From: Acanthaster planci | Taxonomy: Eukaryota > Echinodermata > Asteroidea > Valvatida > Acanthasteridae | Direction: 5' to 3' | NCBI RefSeq assembly: GCF_001949145.1 | Contig: NW_019091665.1 | Span: 39,394 to 77,559 of the forward strand | Length of the DNA stretch: 38,166 nt | In this document: positions 9,601-17,400 of the stretch, piece by piece | How the letters are laid out: each line of letters opens with the position of its first letter | Numbering within the stretch: position 1 is the first letter of the stretch | Notes under the pieces: model-generated | Seen by the model: only the letters and a program-made list of their open reading frames with translations | Databases searched by the model: none | Told to the model about the DNA's origin: nothing | Program-made: the position numbers and the translations under genes

Positions 9601-11600
9601 AATTACGTTTTATGTTTGTTTTGCTATTTGAAAGGGCATTCCGGGGCCATTTTTCGTTTTATTGTAATGAGTATTTTCATATATGTATGTGCAAAAGTCA
9701 TCTTGTGAAGATAACCTTAATGTTACAGTGATTTGTACTCAGACAAATACTGGAATTTTTCAGATTTTGCAGGCGTCAATTTCCTTGTCTTTTGATGATT
9801 CATTGTTGTGTAAGTTCATGACCATGAACCAATGAGCAACTCTCAGAAATACTTCCAATGAGCAAATTTTGGTTTCACCAATTTAATAGAAAAATCTATA
9901 AAATAAGCAGTGCCTTTCCTGACGGACATCAAAGCATCAGCACCCTCAGTTGTCTGGAAGAACATTGACAAATTTTATGTTTTGAAAAATAAAGGGTACT
10001 TCTGAATACCTTTATAAACACAAAATGATGTCAGTAGTTTGCATATTTTGAAGAAGAATATCAGGTTACATAGAAAGGTTAAGATTACAATGTACTTCAT
10101 TGCTTGACTCTCTTGAACCCCCTAAGTACTCACCACGTTGGCATTCTTATTAACCACTTGCTTGCAGGGTGCTTTTAAAAATGCAGTGCACACATATGGG
10201 AGATTTTCAAGATTTTCAGTTTTCAAAATTCTTCAAAAATTCATCATTTAATTGACGTTTAAACTCCACACGAGTGACTGTTTGGTGCTACTCTAAGCAG
10301 GCAGGCAACCTTCATTGACTCTTGAGTATTTCAGCCAGGCCTGCTGCCACCCTGTAAAGAGATCCCAGAATTGTGAAGTATTGCGTAATTTTCTTCGTCC
10401 CCAGTGAATGCAAGTAGCGTCTTTTCAAACGCGGCTGGATTAGCATGCAGCGGTGCTGTGTTGCTCATCAATGGGGCCCTGGATCACTTTTGCCCGCGGT
10501 GCTAATCTGCGGGTGCGCTGTGCCGAAAACAGTGGTATACTGTTTAGAAAAAGTGACGGATTACCTTCGAATAATGCAAGCCAAAAAATGATTTTCAAGA
10601 TGTATTTAAATTAAATTTAAATTACATCTTGAAAATAGTTCGCGGTACCCGCTGCTTCATTTGACTCGGACCGGCCAGCCTACCCCGGCTAGCTCGGTGG
10701 TCGAGTGGTTAAGACATCTGCACTAGTAAGCATGAGGTCGTGGGCTCGAGTCCCACCCAAGTAAGCTTATGAGGTTTTTTCGCAAGCTCTCGGCCAAGCA
10801 CTGAGCATATAGTGCTTATTATATACGTTGGGTAAGGGCAAACCCTGTTATATATAACCCAAAAAATGATGGCAAATCCCGGCAGCAGGTCTTTTGTTCT
10901 GAGTACTGTCTTTTGTTACATGGACCAGCTCTACGTATAAACCCATGGTGCTCAAAACAGGGTTCCCCGGCAGCAAGTGGCTTAGAGGACTGAGCGGTAT
11001 ATGCTCCATGTACCCAGTTTACACATAGTGGATACCATATTTAGGGTAGAATTCTCCCTCCCGTCAGTAAACCTACATGTAGTTTCCATGTGGTTGTAAC
11101 AAACACTGACGGCATGCAAGATGCAGACAGTTACGGAAGAGGTGTGTGGACACCATTGGGTGTCACTTTTTACTCATGATGAGGAGAATATGAACAAAAG
11201 GGGGGTGCGATAAAAGCGAGAGGGACATCATTGTACTGCTGTCATGCAAGCATGCATATTTACATGTATGGGTCTGCTCTGGCAACTCAACACAGACAGT
11301 CTTTAATTTGAACCCTATCCAATCGTCGTGACTGTGTCTTTGCTTGCATTAGTTGTAATAAAGTATTTCCATATGACTTCGTATTGGCTTGAACTGATCA
11401 GTGATACTTTCTGCGTTTCTCTGTCGCTATGGAAAGTCTGTCCAAATGGTAATGTGGTCTGTTGCTGTTTCCCTCTGCAGACACAAGAAGAGGCACGGAC
11501 GTACCACAGGAGCAGAGATTCAGACCTGACCCCGAGGAACCGCATCCTGAGGGAGTGGTTCCGAGCCAAGTGCATAGAGGATGTGTACTGGTGCACATGA
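582..11600 (+). CDS. Tubulin-tyrosine-ligase-like (TTLL) family protein, spliced, 5' partial
   Basis: Probable ATP-dependent tubulin-modifying ligase (glutamylase/glycylase family) acting on microtubules. Only the C-terminal part lies in the window; the gene begins to the left. Joined exons give a typical TTLL core: SVFLNKYPQL, then FFELMRFDFVLDEKL, then LFLMEVNMSPNLSS, then YEHVIYNILSVVGIA. From family knowledge, the Asp of RFDFVLD and the Glu and Asn of MEVN form the ATP-grasp metal site, and all are present. After the core comes a Cys-rich stretch (CX4CX2CX4CX2CX2C), then LEEAYLEHTHRQ and a tail ending IEDVYWCT. From memory this tail resembles invertebrate TTLL15-like proteins rather than vertebrate TTLLs; that subtype is an inference. 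Exons: 582-690, 1260-1326, 2028-2155, 6628-about 6643 (3' edge unsure), 7125-7214, 8758-8871, 11481-11600. The third visible intron carries a 3.3 kb antisense retrotransposon. Confidence 0.85.
1260..1326 (+). CDS. TTLL coding exon b (ATP-grasp Asp and Glu)
   Basis: Acceptor ATTGTAG, donor ATGGAG|GTAAGT. It encodes TFFELMRFDFVLDEKLKLFLME. It holds the acidic metal-ligand Asp and ends exactly on the conserved Glu of the MEVN motif, so the intron splits the metal site. Ends in phase 0. Confidence 0.9.
1518..1743 (+). mobile_element. MITE-like element, family M1 copy 1 (TTLL intron)
   Basis: About 226 bp with imperfect inverted ends (GGTAATTCCAGAA and TTCTGGAAGTACC). Its interior matches M1 copy 2 at 16244-16495, for example CAGGTAATTGGCATTAATTT, TTCTGAACTTA and TGTCAGATGTGACAGG. 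No coding capacity; a non-autonomous DNA transposon is likely. Confidence 0.7.
2028..2155 (+). CDS. TTLL coding exon c (VNMSPN core end)
   Basis: Acceptor ATGCCAG, donor GACAG|GTGAGT. It encodes VNMSPNLSSNHFLPNKYMYE followed by HVIYNILSVVGIARNVKDKIKD. The initial V-N completes the catalytic MEVN motif; the rest is the last helix of the TTL domain. Ends in phase 2, so the next exon must supply one base. Confidence 0.9.
2774..3750 (-). pseudogene. DIRS tyrosine recombinase remnant
   Basis: Minus-strand fragments in several frames. The core-binding part (3690-3484) reads PANPFDFALYLVHLTCKCSN then SPAPIIETV. The middle part includes TKKEPITDILKQMV and GFFRFNGL, holding the first catalytic Arg region. 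The C-terminal part (3028-2774) includes GGATVAANAGVPDRLFKRHG, RWKSQSAKDSY and IHDSTSSLFTVSKAL. The H-x-x-R box normally before SGGA reads HTCILIS, so its Arg appears to be lost. Stops near 3110 and 3060 confirm decay. Confidence 0.8.
4000..4267 (-). pseudogene. DIRS pol linker segment remnant
   Basis: Minus-strand reading gives VFAS, then ENIDAFTLDWSSENNWLVPP, then ISLIPNV, and further on GTILVPAFPRW. This matches the region just after RNase H in DIRS polyproteins (the DWSGENNWLVPP-type motif, from memory). It is the part of the DIRS left of the Penelope-like insertion and resumes the frame that stops near 5030. Confidence 0.7.
4280..5025 (+). mobile_element. Penelope-like element fragment (GIY-YIG endonuclease end)
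   Basis: Plus-strand frame from about 4430 reads GPKGSYTPRGQFTCTLANLV, YCISCQQCSVHYIGET, then KQCLADQFTKHLRSVRSQ and, near the end, EQNIIFRIETLTPGSLN. This is the C-terminal GIY-YIG domain of Penelope-like retroelements. Upstream in another frame, CNHPHCNTCRF fits the preceding Cys motif, so there is a frameshift near 4450. The family's LADRFREH segment reads LADQFTKH, losing a catalytic-region Arg. It is inserted in the DIRS and truncated at the 5' end, with no RT. Confidence 0.78.
5030..5755 (-). pseudogene. DIRS reverse transcriptase C-terminus and RNase H remnant
   Basis: A long minus-strand frame reads VARVMTKELHGCIESRLSW, then ATDEFIFWRSNMAKLN (RT thumb/connection region). RNase H follows, with CTDASCTGF, SWRELKAVELVLKALAHKL and WFTDNKAVEKI. 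The RNase H acidic residues Asp, Glu and Asp can be seen at these three motifs. The LDMKWIPCS end then shifts frame to reach IIDNNDWSISSEVYHCFNA and LWGP before the Penelope-like break. RT palm motifs are missing. Confidence 0.8.
5726..6115 (-). pseudogene. DIRS gag-like remnant with CCHC knuckle
   Basis: The minus strand reads LQKLIYIAETSPYGWATV, a stop, then EYEAYEVADD, resembling the N-terminal gag-like ORF of DIRS elements. Further down, CFKCGSFTHW (about 5754-5726) is a zinc knuckle lacking its last Cys (it reads WKATS). The knuckle runs straight into RT C-terminal sequence, marking an internal deletion. Confidence 0.65.
6628..6643 (+). CDS. TTLL coding exon d (candidate, 3' boundary uncertain)
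   Basis: A good acceptor (CAATTTTAG) is followed by G AAA CTC CGA GAC AAT, completing the Arg codon left open at 2155 and continuing KLRDN. The frame stays open to a TGA near 6730 (VTEQYYMKLQCLAM and onward). A weak donor GTCACA at 6644 is the one that keeps phase with the exon at 7125, giving a 16-nt micro-exon. The alternatives are read-through to the TGA as a short terminal exon, or a different exon that I do not see. Confidence 0.4.
7125..7214 (+). CDS. TTLL coding exon e (start of Cys-rich tail)
   Basis: Acceptor GTTCACAG, donor AAGC|GTAAGT, 90 nt, phase 0 at both ends. It reads DAQAMQVSEKRILVRSD then ICGSPKCATCISS, with three cysteines spaced CX4CX2C, the first half of a probable zinc-binding module. 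Confidence 0.8.
8758..8871 (+). CDS. TTLL coding exon f (second half of Cys-rich tail)
   Basis: Acceptor GTTGTCAG, donor CCAATG|GTAAGG, 114 nt, phase 0 at both ends. It reads ECELCFRCLVPDQITMLEEA then YLEHTHRQSTRRVYPEPM. It adds three more cysteines (CX2CX2C) to the preceding exon. Confidence 0.87.
9299..9478. repeat. Long imperfect inverted repeat in a TTLL intron
   Basis: TGCATGCAAAGAATACCTTTA (9299-9319) is perfectly mirrored at 9458-9478. Pairing continues imperfectly inward through CACACTATTGTTGCC (about 9351-9365) against GGAAACAACAGTGTG (9418-9432). Total span is about 180 bp, consistent with a foldback or MITE-like element. Confidence 0.75.
10591..10636. repeat. 46-bp AT-rich palindrome at the SINE 5' edge
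   Basis: Arms ATTTTCAAGATGTA (10591-10604) and TACATCTTGAAAAT (10623-10636) are perfect 14-bp inverse copies. The 18-bp middle (TTTAAATTAAATTTAAAT) is also nearly self-complementary. Confidence 0.85.
10593..10858 (+). mobile_element. tRNA-derived SINE
   Basis: A tRNA-Ser/Leu-like head has box A TGGTCGAGTGG (10698-10708) and box B GGCTCGAGTCC (10743-10753). The T-arm GTGGG/CCCAC is intact, but the acceptor stem no longer pairs well, so this is not a working tRNA gene. The insert is flanked by CCAAAAAATGAT at 10581-10592 and 10859-10870, a 12-bp target-site duplication typical of LINE-mediated insertion. Oddly, a 46-bp palindrome precedes the tRNA head, and the 3' tail carries TATATA rather than poly(A). 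Confidence 0.8.
11481..11600 (+). CDS. TTLL terminal coding exon with stop
   Basis: Acceptor CCTCTGCAG; it encodes TQEEARTYHRSRDSDLTPRN then RILREWFRAKCIEDVYWCT and TGA at 11598-11600. The short conserved-looking W-F...K-C...W-C ending matches the tail seen in TTLL15-like proteins (from memory). An AATAAA follows about 190 nt after the stop. Confidence 0.87.
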   Translation, partial: TQEEARTYHRSRDSDLTPRNRILREWFRAKCIEDVYWCT

Positions 11601-11791
11601 CAGTACTGTGAATCATTTGTGTAGTTCTGATAAATGGCTTATTACAAGGTGATGACTCGCTCTTTTGTGTAGGCTCCACCGCACACCTCTTGCCTTCCTT
11701 CAGAGGCTGGTGGTCAGAAACAGATCCCTTATTTTAGAAATAGTAATCTAAGGCAGACTGATACTCTGGCTAAAAGTGTAGGAAATATCCA

Positions 11792-11797
11792 AATAAA
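11792..11797 (+). terminator. Poly(A) signal for the TTLL gene
   Basis: Canonical AATAAA 192 nt after the TTLL stop codon, in a suitable AT-rich context. A later AATAAA at 14130-14135 could serve a longer 3' UTR. Confidence 0.6.
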
Positions 11798-12237
11798 GTC
11801 TTTCACAACTCAAAATGTAATAACAAACCTAATGAGTATTTTCAAATTTGTCTATATGTGTGCATATAATGTACTTGAGTACTATGCACATTTTGCCCAT
11901 GGACTCAGTGACTTTGGTCTGTAACAGTATTATAAATGCACATGATCTTGTAATTGTGTTTAATTTTTGTAGAAAAATAAGACGTTTACACTGAAACTCT
12001 GGAAGGCTAGAGTAAGGTGTTCTTGAGTTAATTTTGTTATCACTAGAGAATTTTTTTTAACATGGGAATGGTTCAGTTAAGGGTAGTAGATATTAAAGTC
12101 ATTAGCTTGTGCGGCTTTGTCTAACATTACATAATCCATTATTTGCTGTGCCTGCGCATGGCAGGGGTACACTTATTAGCCTTGCATCAATGTTAGAGGC
12201 AGTATAATTTGTTTCCACTAGATGAGCTTTGTTGTTA

Positions 12238-12409
12238 CAGGGGTGAGATTTCTCATTTTTTTAACTGATTTCAGCTTTTTTTGTTTTGGATTTCAGCTTT
12301 TTTTCTCACTGGCTATGTGCAAAAATATAAGAACTTTCCACAGTTCAGCTTCTTTATGCCTTTTTCAGCTGTTTTCAGCTATTTTTATCATTGGTCAATC
12401 TCACCCCTG
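12238..12409. mobile_element. 172-bp MITE with 13-bp perfect TIRs, family M2
   Basis: CAGGGGTGAGATT at 12238-12250 is mirrored by AATCTCACCCCTG at 12397-12409. TTA flanks both sides (12235-12237 and 12410-12412), fitting the 3-bp TWA target of PIF/Harbinger elements, though the CAGGG ends also occur in hAT. The interior repeats the word TTTCAGCTTTTTT. Partial relatives appear at 24187 (CAGGGGATGAAATCTTC) and 25584-25594 (TCACACCCCTG). Confidence 0.8.
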
Positions 12410-14347
12410 TTATTATGCAATAGTAGTGTTAGGTTGTAAACTTACAATGCAAAGTTAATGTAAAACTCTTTAAATGTATTTGCTATTTACCACAGTGTTT
12501 TTTATTCAAAATTTGTAACGGATGGGAGTTTCAACAGCCACCAATAATGATTGCTGATGGTATGAATAACAAAAAGGCTGATTTGCTAAATGTTTGTGTA
12601 CGTGATTTTATTTCATCACAGGCCCCTGATTAGTTTGAAAATCTAAATATATGCACAATATCATTTACAGGCCTCTCTAAGGGTTCCAGGTTGTAGTAAT
12701 TTTGTTTTTAGTAAGTCATAAAGGTTGTGTTGCCACCATCACTCTATAAATGTATGTGTGAATGTAGTTCTGTAAAGAGCTGATTAACTCATGAAGTTTG
12801 AACAGTTTGCTCTTTTTCCCCTATTAAATGTTTGTTTTAGTATACTTAGTTTCTTTTTAACACCCTTGGGGAAGCTGCTGTACATGTTTTTTCCTAGTGC
12901 CCCAGCCCATAAAATATGTAAAAATGAGCACATTAATTTTCAGGAAATATATTTGTGTTTTTAAATGATTAAAGCTTAAAAAGTTAGGTACTTGGCTTTG
13001 CAGAGAGACATTAAAAATATGTTACCACCACAAATCCAAAGAGGAAGCTTATTTGGGGAGAGCAAACAGTGCCATTGCCGTTTTAAAGATATGTACTTGT
13101 GAAATATATTTAAATGCATGTATAATTTATGTTAACTACACTGTGGCAACTGAGTCATCCCAACTCCTCGTGGTTCCACTGTCCAAAGGCAGCCTTTTTC
13201 AATGTGTTTGGAAATGACTTGGTGCTATAGCAAAAGAGCAGTATTTGTTTCATGCTATAGTTTCTCTCCAAATCCCTTCAAGGATTGTTCTTGCCAAACG
13301 AAACTTTAAAAATCCAGTGTTTTTGTTTCATCAGTACACACATTTTGTAACAGTAAGTTCATGCCTTGATAATTTTGTCAAACAGTTCTAAAAAAAGTTA
13401 TCCTTGCAAACAGTTTTTATCTTGAGAAAGTGGACTTGAAGCTGTTAACTTCCTCCCACACTCTAACTTTCAAGCCTCCGCAATAGAAGAGTTTACTGGA
13501 AGAGCCCCCTTCCCCTTTCCAAAAGTTCCTCTCCCCTCGTGGAAATTTTTTGAGAGATGTAAGTTTATTTTCGGATATAGGAAAATACTTGACTGAGTTA
13601 ATACAGGTCAGTTTCACAATTTTGAAGGCATGCTAGTCAATTCCAACCCTCAACTTTAATAATACATGTATGCAAAATGTCAATTTGACAAGTAGAGGCT
13701 GACTCAAATTAGACCCTTTTTTAATGGGAGGGGGAGGGGACTTCAGAATGTATTCAGTGTGTTGTGTGTCATCAGTGCAAATGTTTTCTTAGTTTTCTTT
13801 TGATTTAAATGGTGAAATTTTGGTGCATTTTTAGAAATATATCTGGTTATAGTACTATGTTTTGAAATATCTGTTTTGCAACTGGACAAAGACGAGTCAT
13901 GTACATTTAAAGAGAAATGAAATGAACAGTAAATGTGTAATAAATGTCAATCGACATAATACATGTGCAGTGTATTTTTGGTTTGGTGCTCATTTTGTTT
14001 AGTTGTACAAATGTGCTTCATTAATAACGCAGTGGTTTACCTTATGAAACCATGGAGAAAATAATGTAAAGTTACCCATACCGGTAACTGCATATTTTGT
14101 TTTGTAACTTGGTAATTTGTGGGCTTTGGAATAAAATTTAAGTGAAGCGACCTTTTATTGGGAATTTCCATATCTTAACATGTATGACTCGCTTGCGCCC
14201 TGCCATTTAGTTTTCCCCTACGCTCAGATCCATATAGACACGAATCCGGTGAACTATGGCTACGGTTTCATTATTACAAAGTACGTTGCTTAGAGGTCAT
14301 GTTAGGGTCACCGTACCATGCCACTGTACTGCGTTGTTATAAACAAC

Positions 14348-14358
14348 CAAGATGGCGG
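14348..14358 (+). promoter_or_regulatory. YY1-like motif over the CFAP36 start codon
   Basis: CAAGATGGCGG spans the ATG and matches the YY1 consensus (AAGATGGCGG), a motif often found just downstream of transcription starts in animal housekeeping genes. If used, the 5' UTR is short and transcription starts close upstream. Confidence 0.5.
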
Positions 14359-14451
14359 ACAACGCTTGGCTAGTAGATGGAGTTGTTCAGTATTTGAGAA
14401 GCCCCATTTGGCAGATGCCAGTCATGGGCTTTATTGATCAACACTGCTTGG
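14352..14451 (+). CDS. CFAP36: CFAP36 coding exon 1
   Basis: Start MADNAWLVDGVVQYLRSPIW then QMPVMGFIDQHCL; donor TTGG|GTAAGA. It leaves one G that completes GTG (Val) with exon 2. Aligns with the human N-terminus (a segment of the type FLRGPDWSIPILDFVEQKC). Confidence 0.92.
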
Positions 14452-17400
14452 GTAAGAGGACAGTATGGTCAAATTCCACAATAATGTTTTAAGTTTACTG
14501 CATTTTGTAAAAGTTGATTTCAGTCTCATAAATGTAAGAAAGACTTGCAACTGTTCACTTTGTGTCTGGGAAAGAGTTCCATATACGGACGCCACTTGAC
14601 ACCCTGTGCACAAACCCTACGGGTATCATGAGATTTGTCTGAAAAATTGTTTTCTCAGAGTGTACATGTATGTAGGCCTAGTAATGTACATGTGATGTGT
14701 TGTCCTCATGTACATGTAGTCACAGTAACTTCCGAATTCTGTAGTCATGGCATTATACAGTTATCACTGCCAAGCTACATGTACGTGTACATGTAGGTGG
14801 TTTCAATATCCAATTATTGCCCTGGAATTGCAAGAGCCAGTCAGTACGCACACTGGTCTGCAATCTGCTTGATGTACAATTTTGTTTGGGGGGGGACTCT
14901 AATGCCCTTTAAAAAAATTGTGCAGGGGTGTGAATATACATGTACCATAAAAAAGGAAAACATGTGCATGTACCTGTAGCCTACAGAAAGTTAACATGCA
15001 ATCTGATTAAAAAAAAACAAAGGAGTAAAAATAAATGGAAAAAAGTTTAAAAGAAGCCCTGTTATGTGGACACAATTGTGAATCACAAAAACAAAGAAGT
15101 CCATTACATGTAAGTCAAATTGTTCGCCTATGCACCTCGCGAGAATTCTTTGTATGTGTTGTTCTGATAAGAGCCGGGGGTTTACTGAGCATTTCGGACG
15201 GTATGTTCTGTCAGTTGTCAATACCATGTTTCGTTTCAGACTGTTTTACAAACTATATGTACATGTACACTGTAGTTTTGGAATGATCTTCATGAGATTT
15301 ACAGTGTACAATTTTGGTGTTGTTCTTTTTTTAAATGTTGCTACTGTATCATCAGATTTTGCAGTCATTTGTTCAGGTGCGAAATCCTAAGCACTCATTT
15401 CCCCAAAATTATTTTATTTCCTCTCACACCAGTGTTTGATCCAGAAGAAGAAAACAAACTTGCTTACACAGACATACACAAAAAGTACCAACAGTTGGTG
15501 AGTTTCCCTTTCCAGAATTACCAGTTCTGTTGCTTCCATTGTGTGTAAATCTGGTTCCCATGCCATATTACACCGTGCATGTGTGTCAACTATCTGAGAG
15601 AATCTTTATCCAGTAGCAGTTACAGTCTTGTGTGAGGAATTTCCTCTCAGTTTCTGAAAGTGAAACCTTCCAAAACAGTCTGAAAACATCTGAATGCCTT
15701 TCATTGATTTTTGGTTGTTATTTTGTGTTTGCTACGTGTAATATCTACATGTGCACATGTACATGTATGTCATGTGAAAATCAACTTTCCTTCCTGATCT
15801 ACCTTCGTGCTATTTTTCCTTGTGTGCTTTTGCAACCTTTTGCCCAAGACTTGATAAAGCTGAACATTCAAATACTAACTCAAAGGCATACATATTTAAA
15901 GAGACATTGGTACAGCCGACATTTTGTTTTGTGCTGTTCTAGGTAACAGTGCTATCAGTGCTAACATAATAGACTTCAAGGTGTGTTAGGACAGGGAAAT
16001 ACTAGTACTCTAAGAGTGTGTTTATATGTCGCCGATCATTGGGGACTTGGTTTTTTGTTTTTCTTTTTTTGTGTTTTTTTTGATAGGTGGAGTTTATGTT
16101 GGAGAGCTTTGTGGACGACATCGGTATCAAAGCAGAGGATTTCGTGAAAGCCTGCCAGGGACACGAGTCCCAGTCTAATGCATCTATCATGGTACGTGTA
16201 GGTGTTTCAATATACCAGGTTGTGCCTGACACTTTTGGCTACTGGTCATTCTATAAATTCAGAGTCGAAAATTGTGACATTTTTGTTCCCCTGTTACACC
16301 TGAACTGTAAATTTGATACGGATATACCAGTATCACTGAAATTGATTTCAAAACTATTTCTAGTTGTTTTGCATTGCAGGTAATTTGCATTAATTCATCG
16401 CTCATGGAAATTAGAGATTCTGTTCTGAACTTACAAATCATATGTCAGATGTGACAGGAACACGAAAAAACGGACCCCAGATTTATAGAATGACCCTACT
16501 GTAGCTACAGCCACTTCCCGTAGATACATGTGCTATTCCCAGCAACAGCCAGTAGAGTCAGACACGGCTCCTAATTGCTCAGCATACAGCATACAACTGT
16601 CATGCACCTGATTTTGTTCATCGCGACAGTGTTGGGTAGCATGTACATGTACATCCTAATCGGCTCCTTGCAGGAATGCTGTTCTTTTACATGGCAATAT
16701 TTGTCCATGGGTGGGAACTCACCATGTACACGCACATGTACGTGTATATGGATAGGTTTGTGTGCCTTTAGTGTGGGCCCTGCTGAACACACACAATCAG
16801 TGTCTGTTGGAATGTTCATGTATGGTCTTCACATCTTTACCGAGAGCCCATCAGTCTCATCTTTGATAGTGGGAAGATATATCAAGCGCTAGATCTGGGT
16901 ATCTGCCCTGAGTGGAAGTGCACCCTCACAGGCTTAAGAAAGACAGGCTGGTGAGACGTTTTCCAGTAAGACATTCCTGCATGTGTTCGGTGCACACGCC
17001 AAAATCATACATTCTAGCATAAATTTGTTGCATGTACTCAGTGTGACCCGCGGCAACCGTGCATAAACTTGTGCACTCAGCAGTAAGTTCCTACCATAGA
17101 GTCCTCATTTTCCTTTAAAAATGCCCTCTTTTTTTCCTCTTGGAGCAGATTGACCATTTCAAAATATGTTTGCACAACAACGGATACACCTGTACTTGAG
17201 CCATGTTCAAGACAATGCCCGACCATGGCCCACGCCTGCTTGAAAACGACTCACGCTCAACCTCTCGACAATTTCCAGCCCAGTGTTTCTGTGTGTATAC
17301 AACTCAGTGATAATCACTCAAGTGTGAGGATAAGAACAGAAACACACAGCATTGCCAGAGTGTACTTAAATGCTCCCTGCATTTTGACACGTGAAATCTC

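Larger units (their letters stand above)
10402..10990 (-). repeat. Interspersed repeat family R1, copy 2, split by a SINE
   Basis: Diverged second copy in the same orientation as copy 1: both read GATTAG.(A/G)TGCAGCGGT, then TGGTATAC.GTTT, then GGTCTTTTGTTC.GAGTAC, and end with CCCCGGCAG..AGTGG. An insert of about 266 bp (10593-10858) that copies 1 and 3 lack interrupts it and is flanked by a 12-bp duplication, showing that R1 is older than the inserted SINE. Confidence 0.75.
11601..14351 (+). other. TTLL 3' flank and intergenic region
   Basis: No convincing coding exon here. The stretch is AT-rich with a poly(A) signal at 11792, a MITE at 12238, a purine-rich patch near 13730, and another AATAAA at 14130. 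Some of it may be a long TTLL 3' UTR; the last 200 bases are the likely CFAP36 promoter and 5' UTR. Confidence 0.6.

Noticed and set aside
10688-10766. A functional tRNA-Ser/Leu gene
   Set aside because: Boxes A and B and the T-arm are good, but the acceptor stem is poorly paired and the piece lies inside a duplication-flanked insert, so it is the head of a SINE.
14284-14300. RFX X-box near CFAP36 (GTTGCTTAGAGGTCAT)
   Set aside because: Attractive for a ciliary gene, but only the first half-site fits the consensus; the second half does not.
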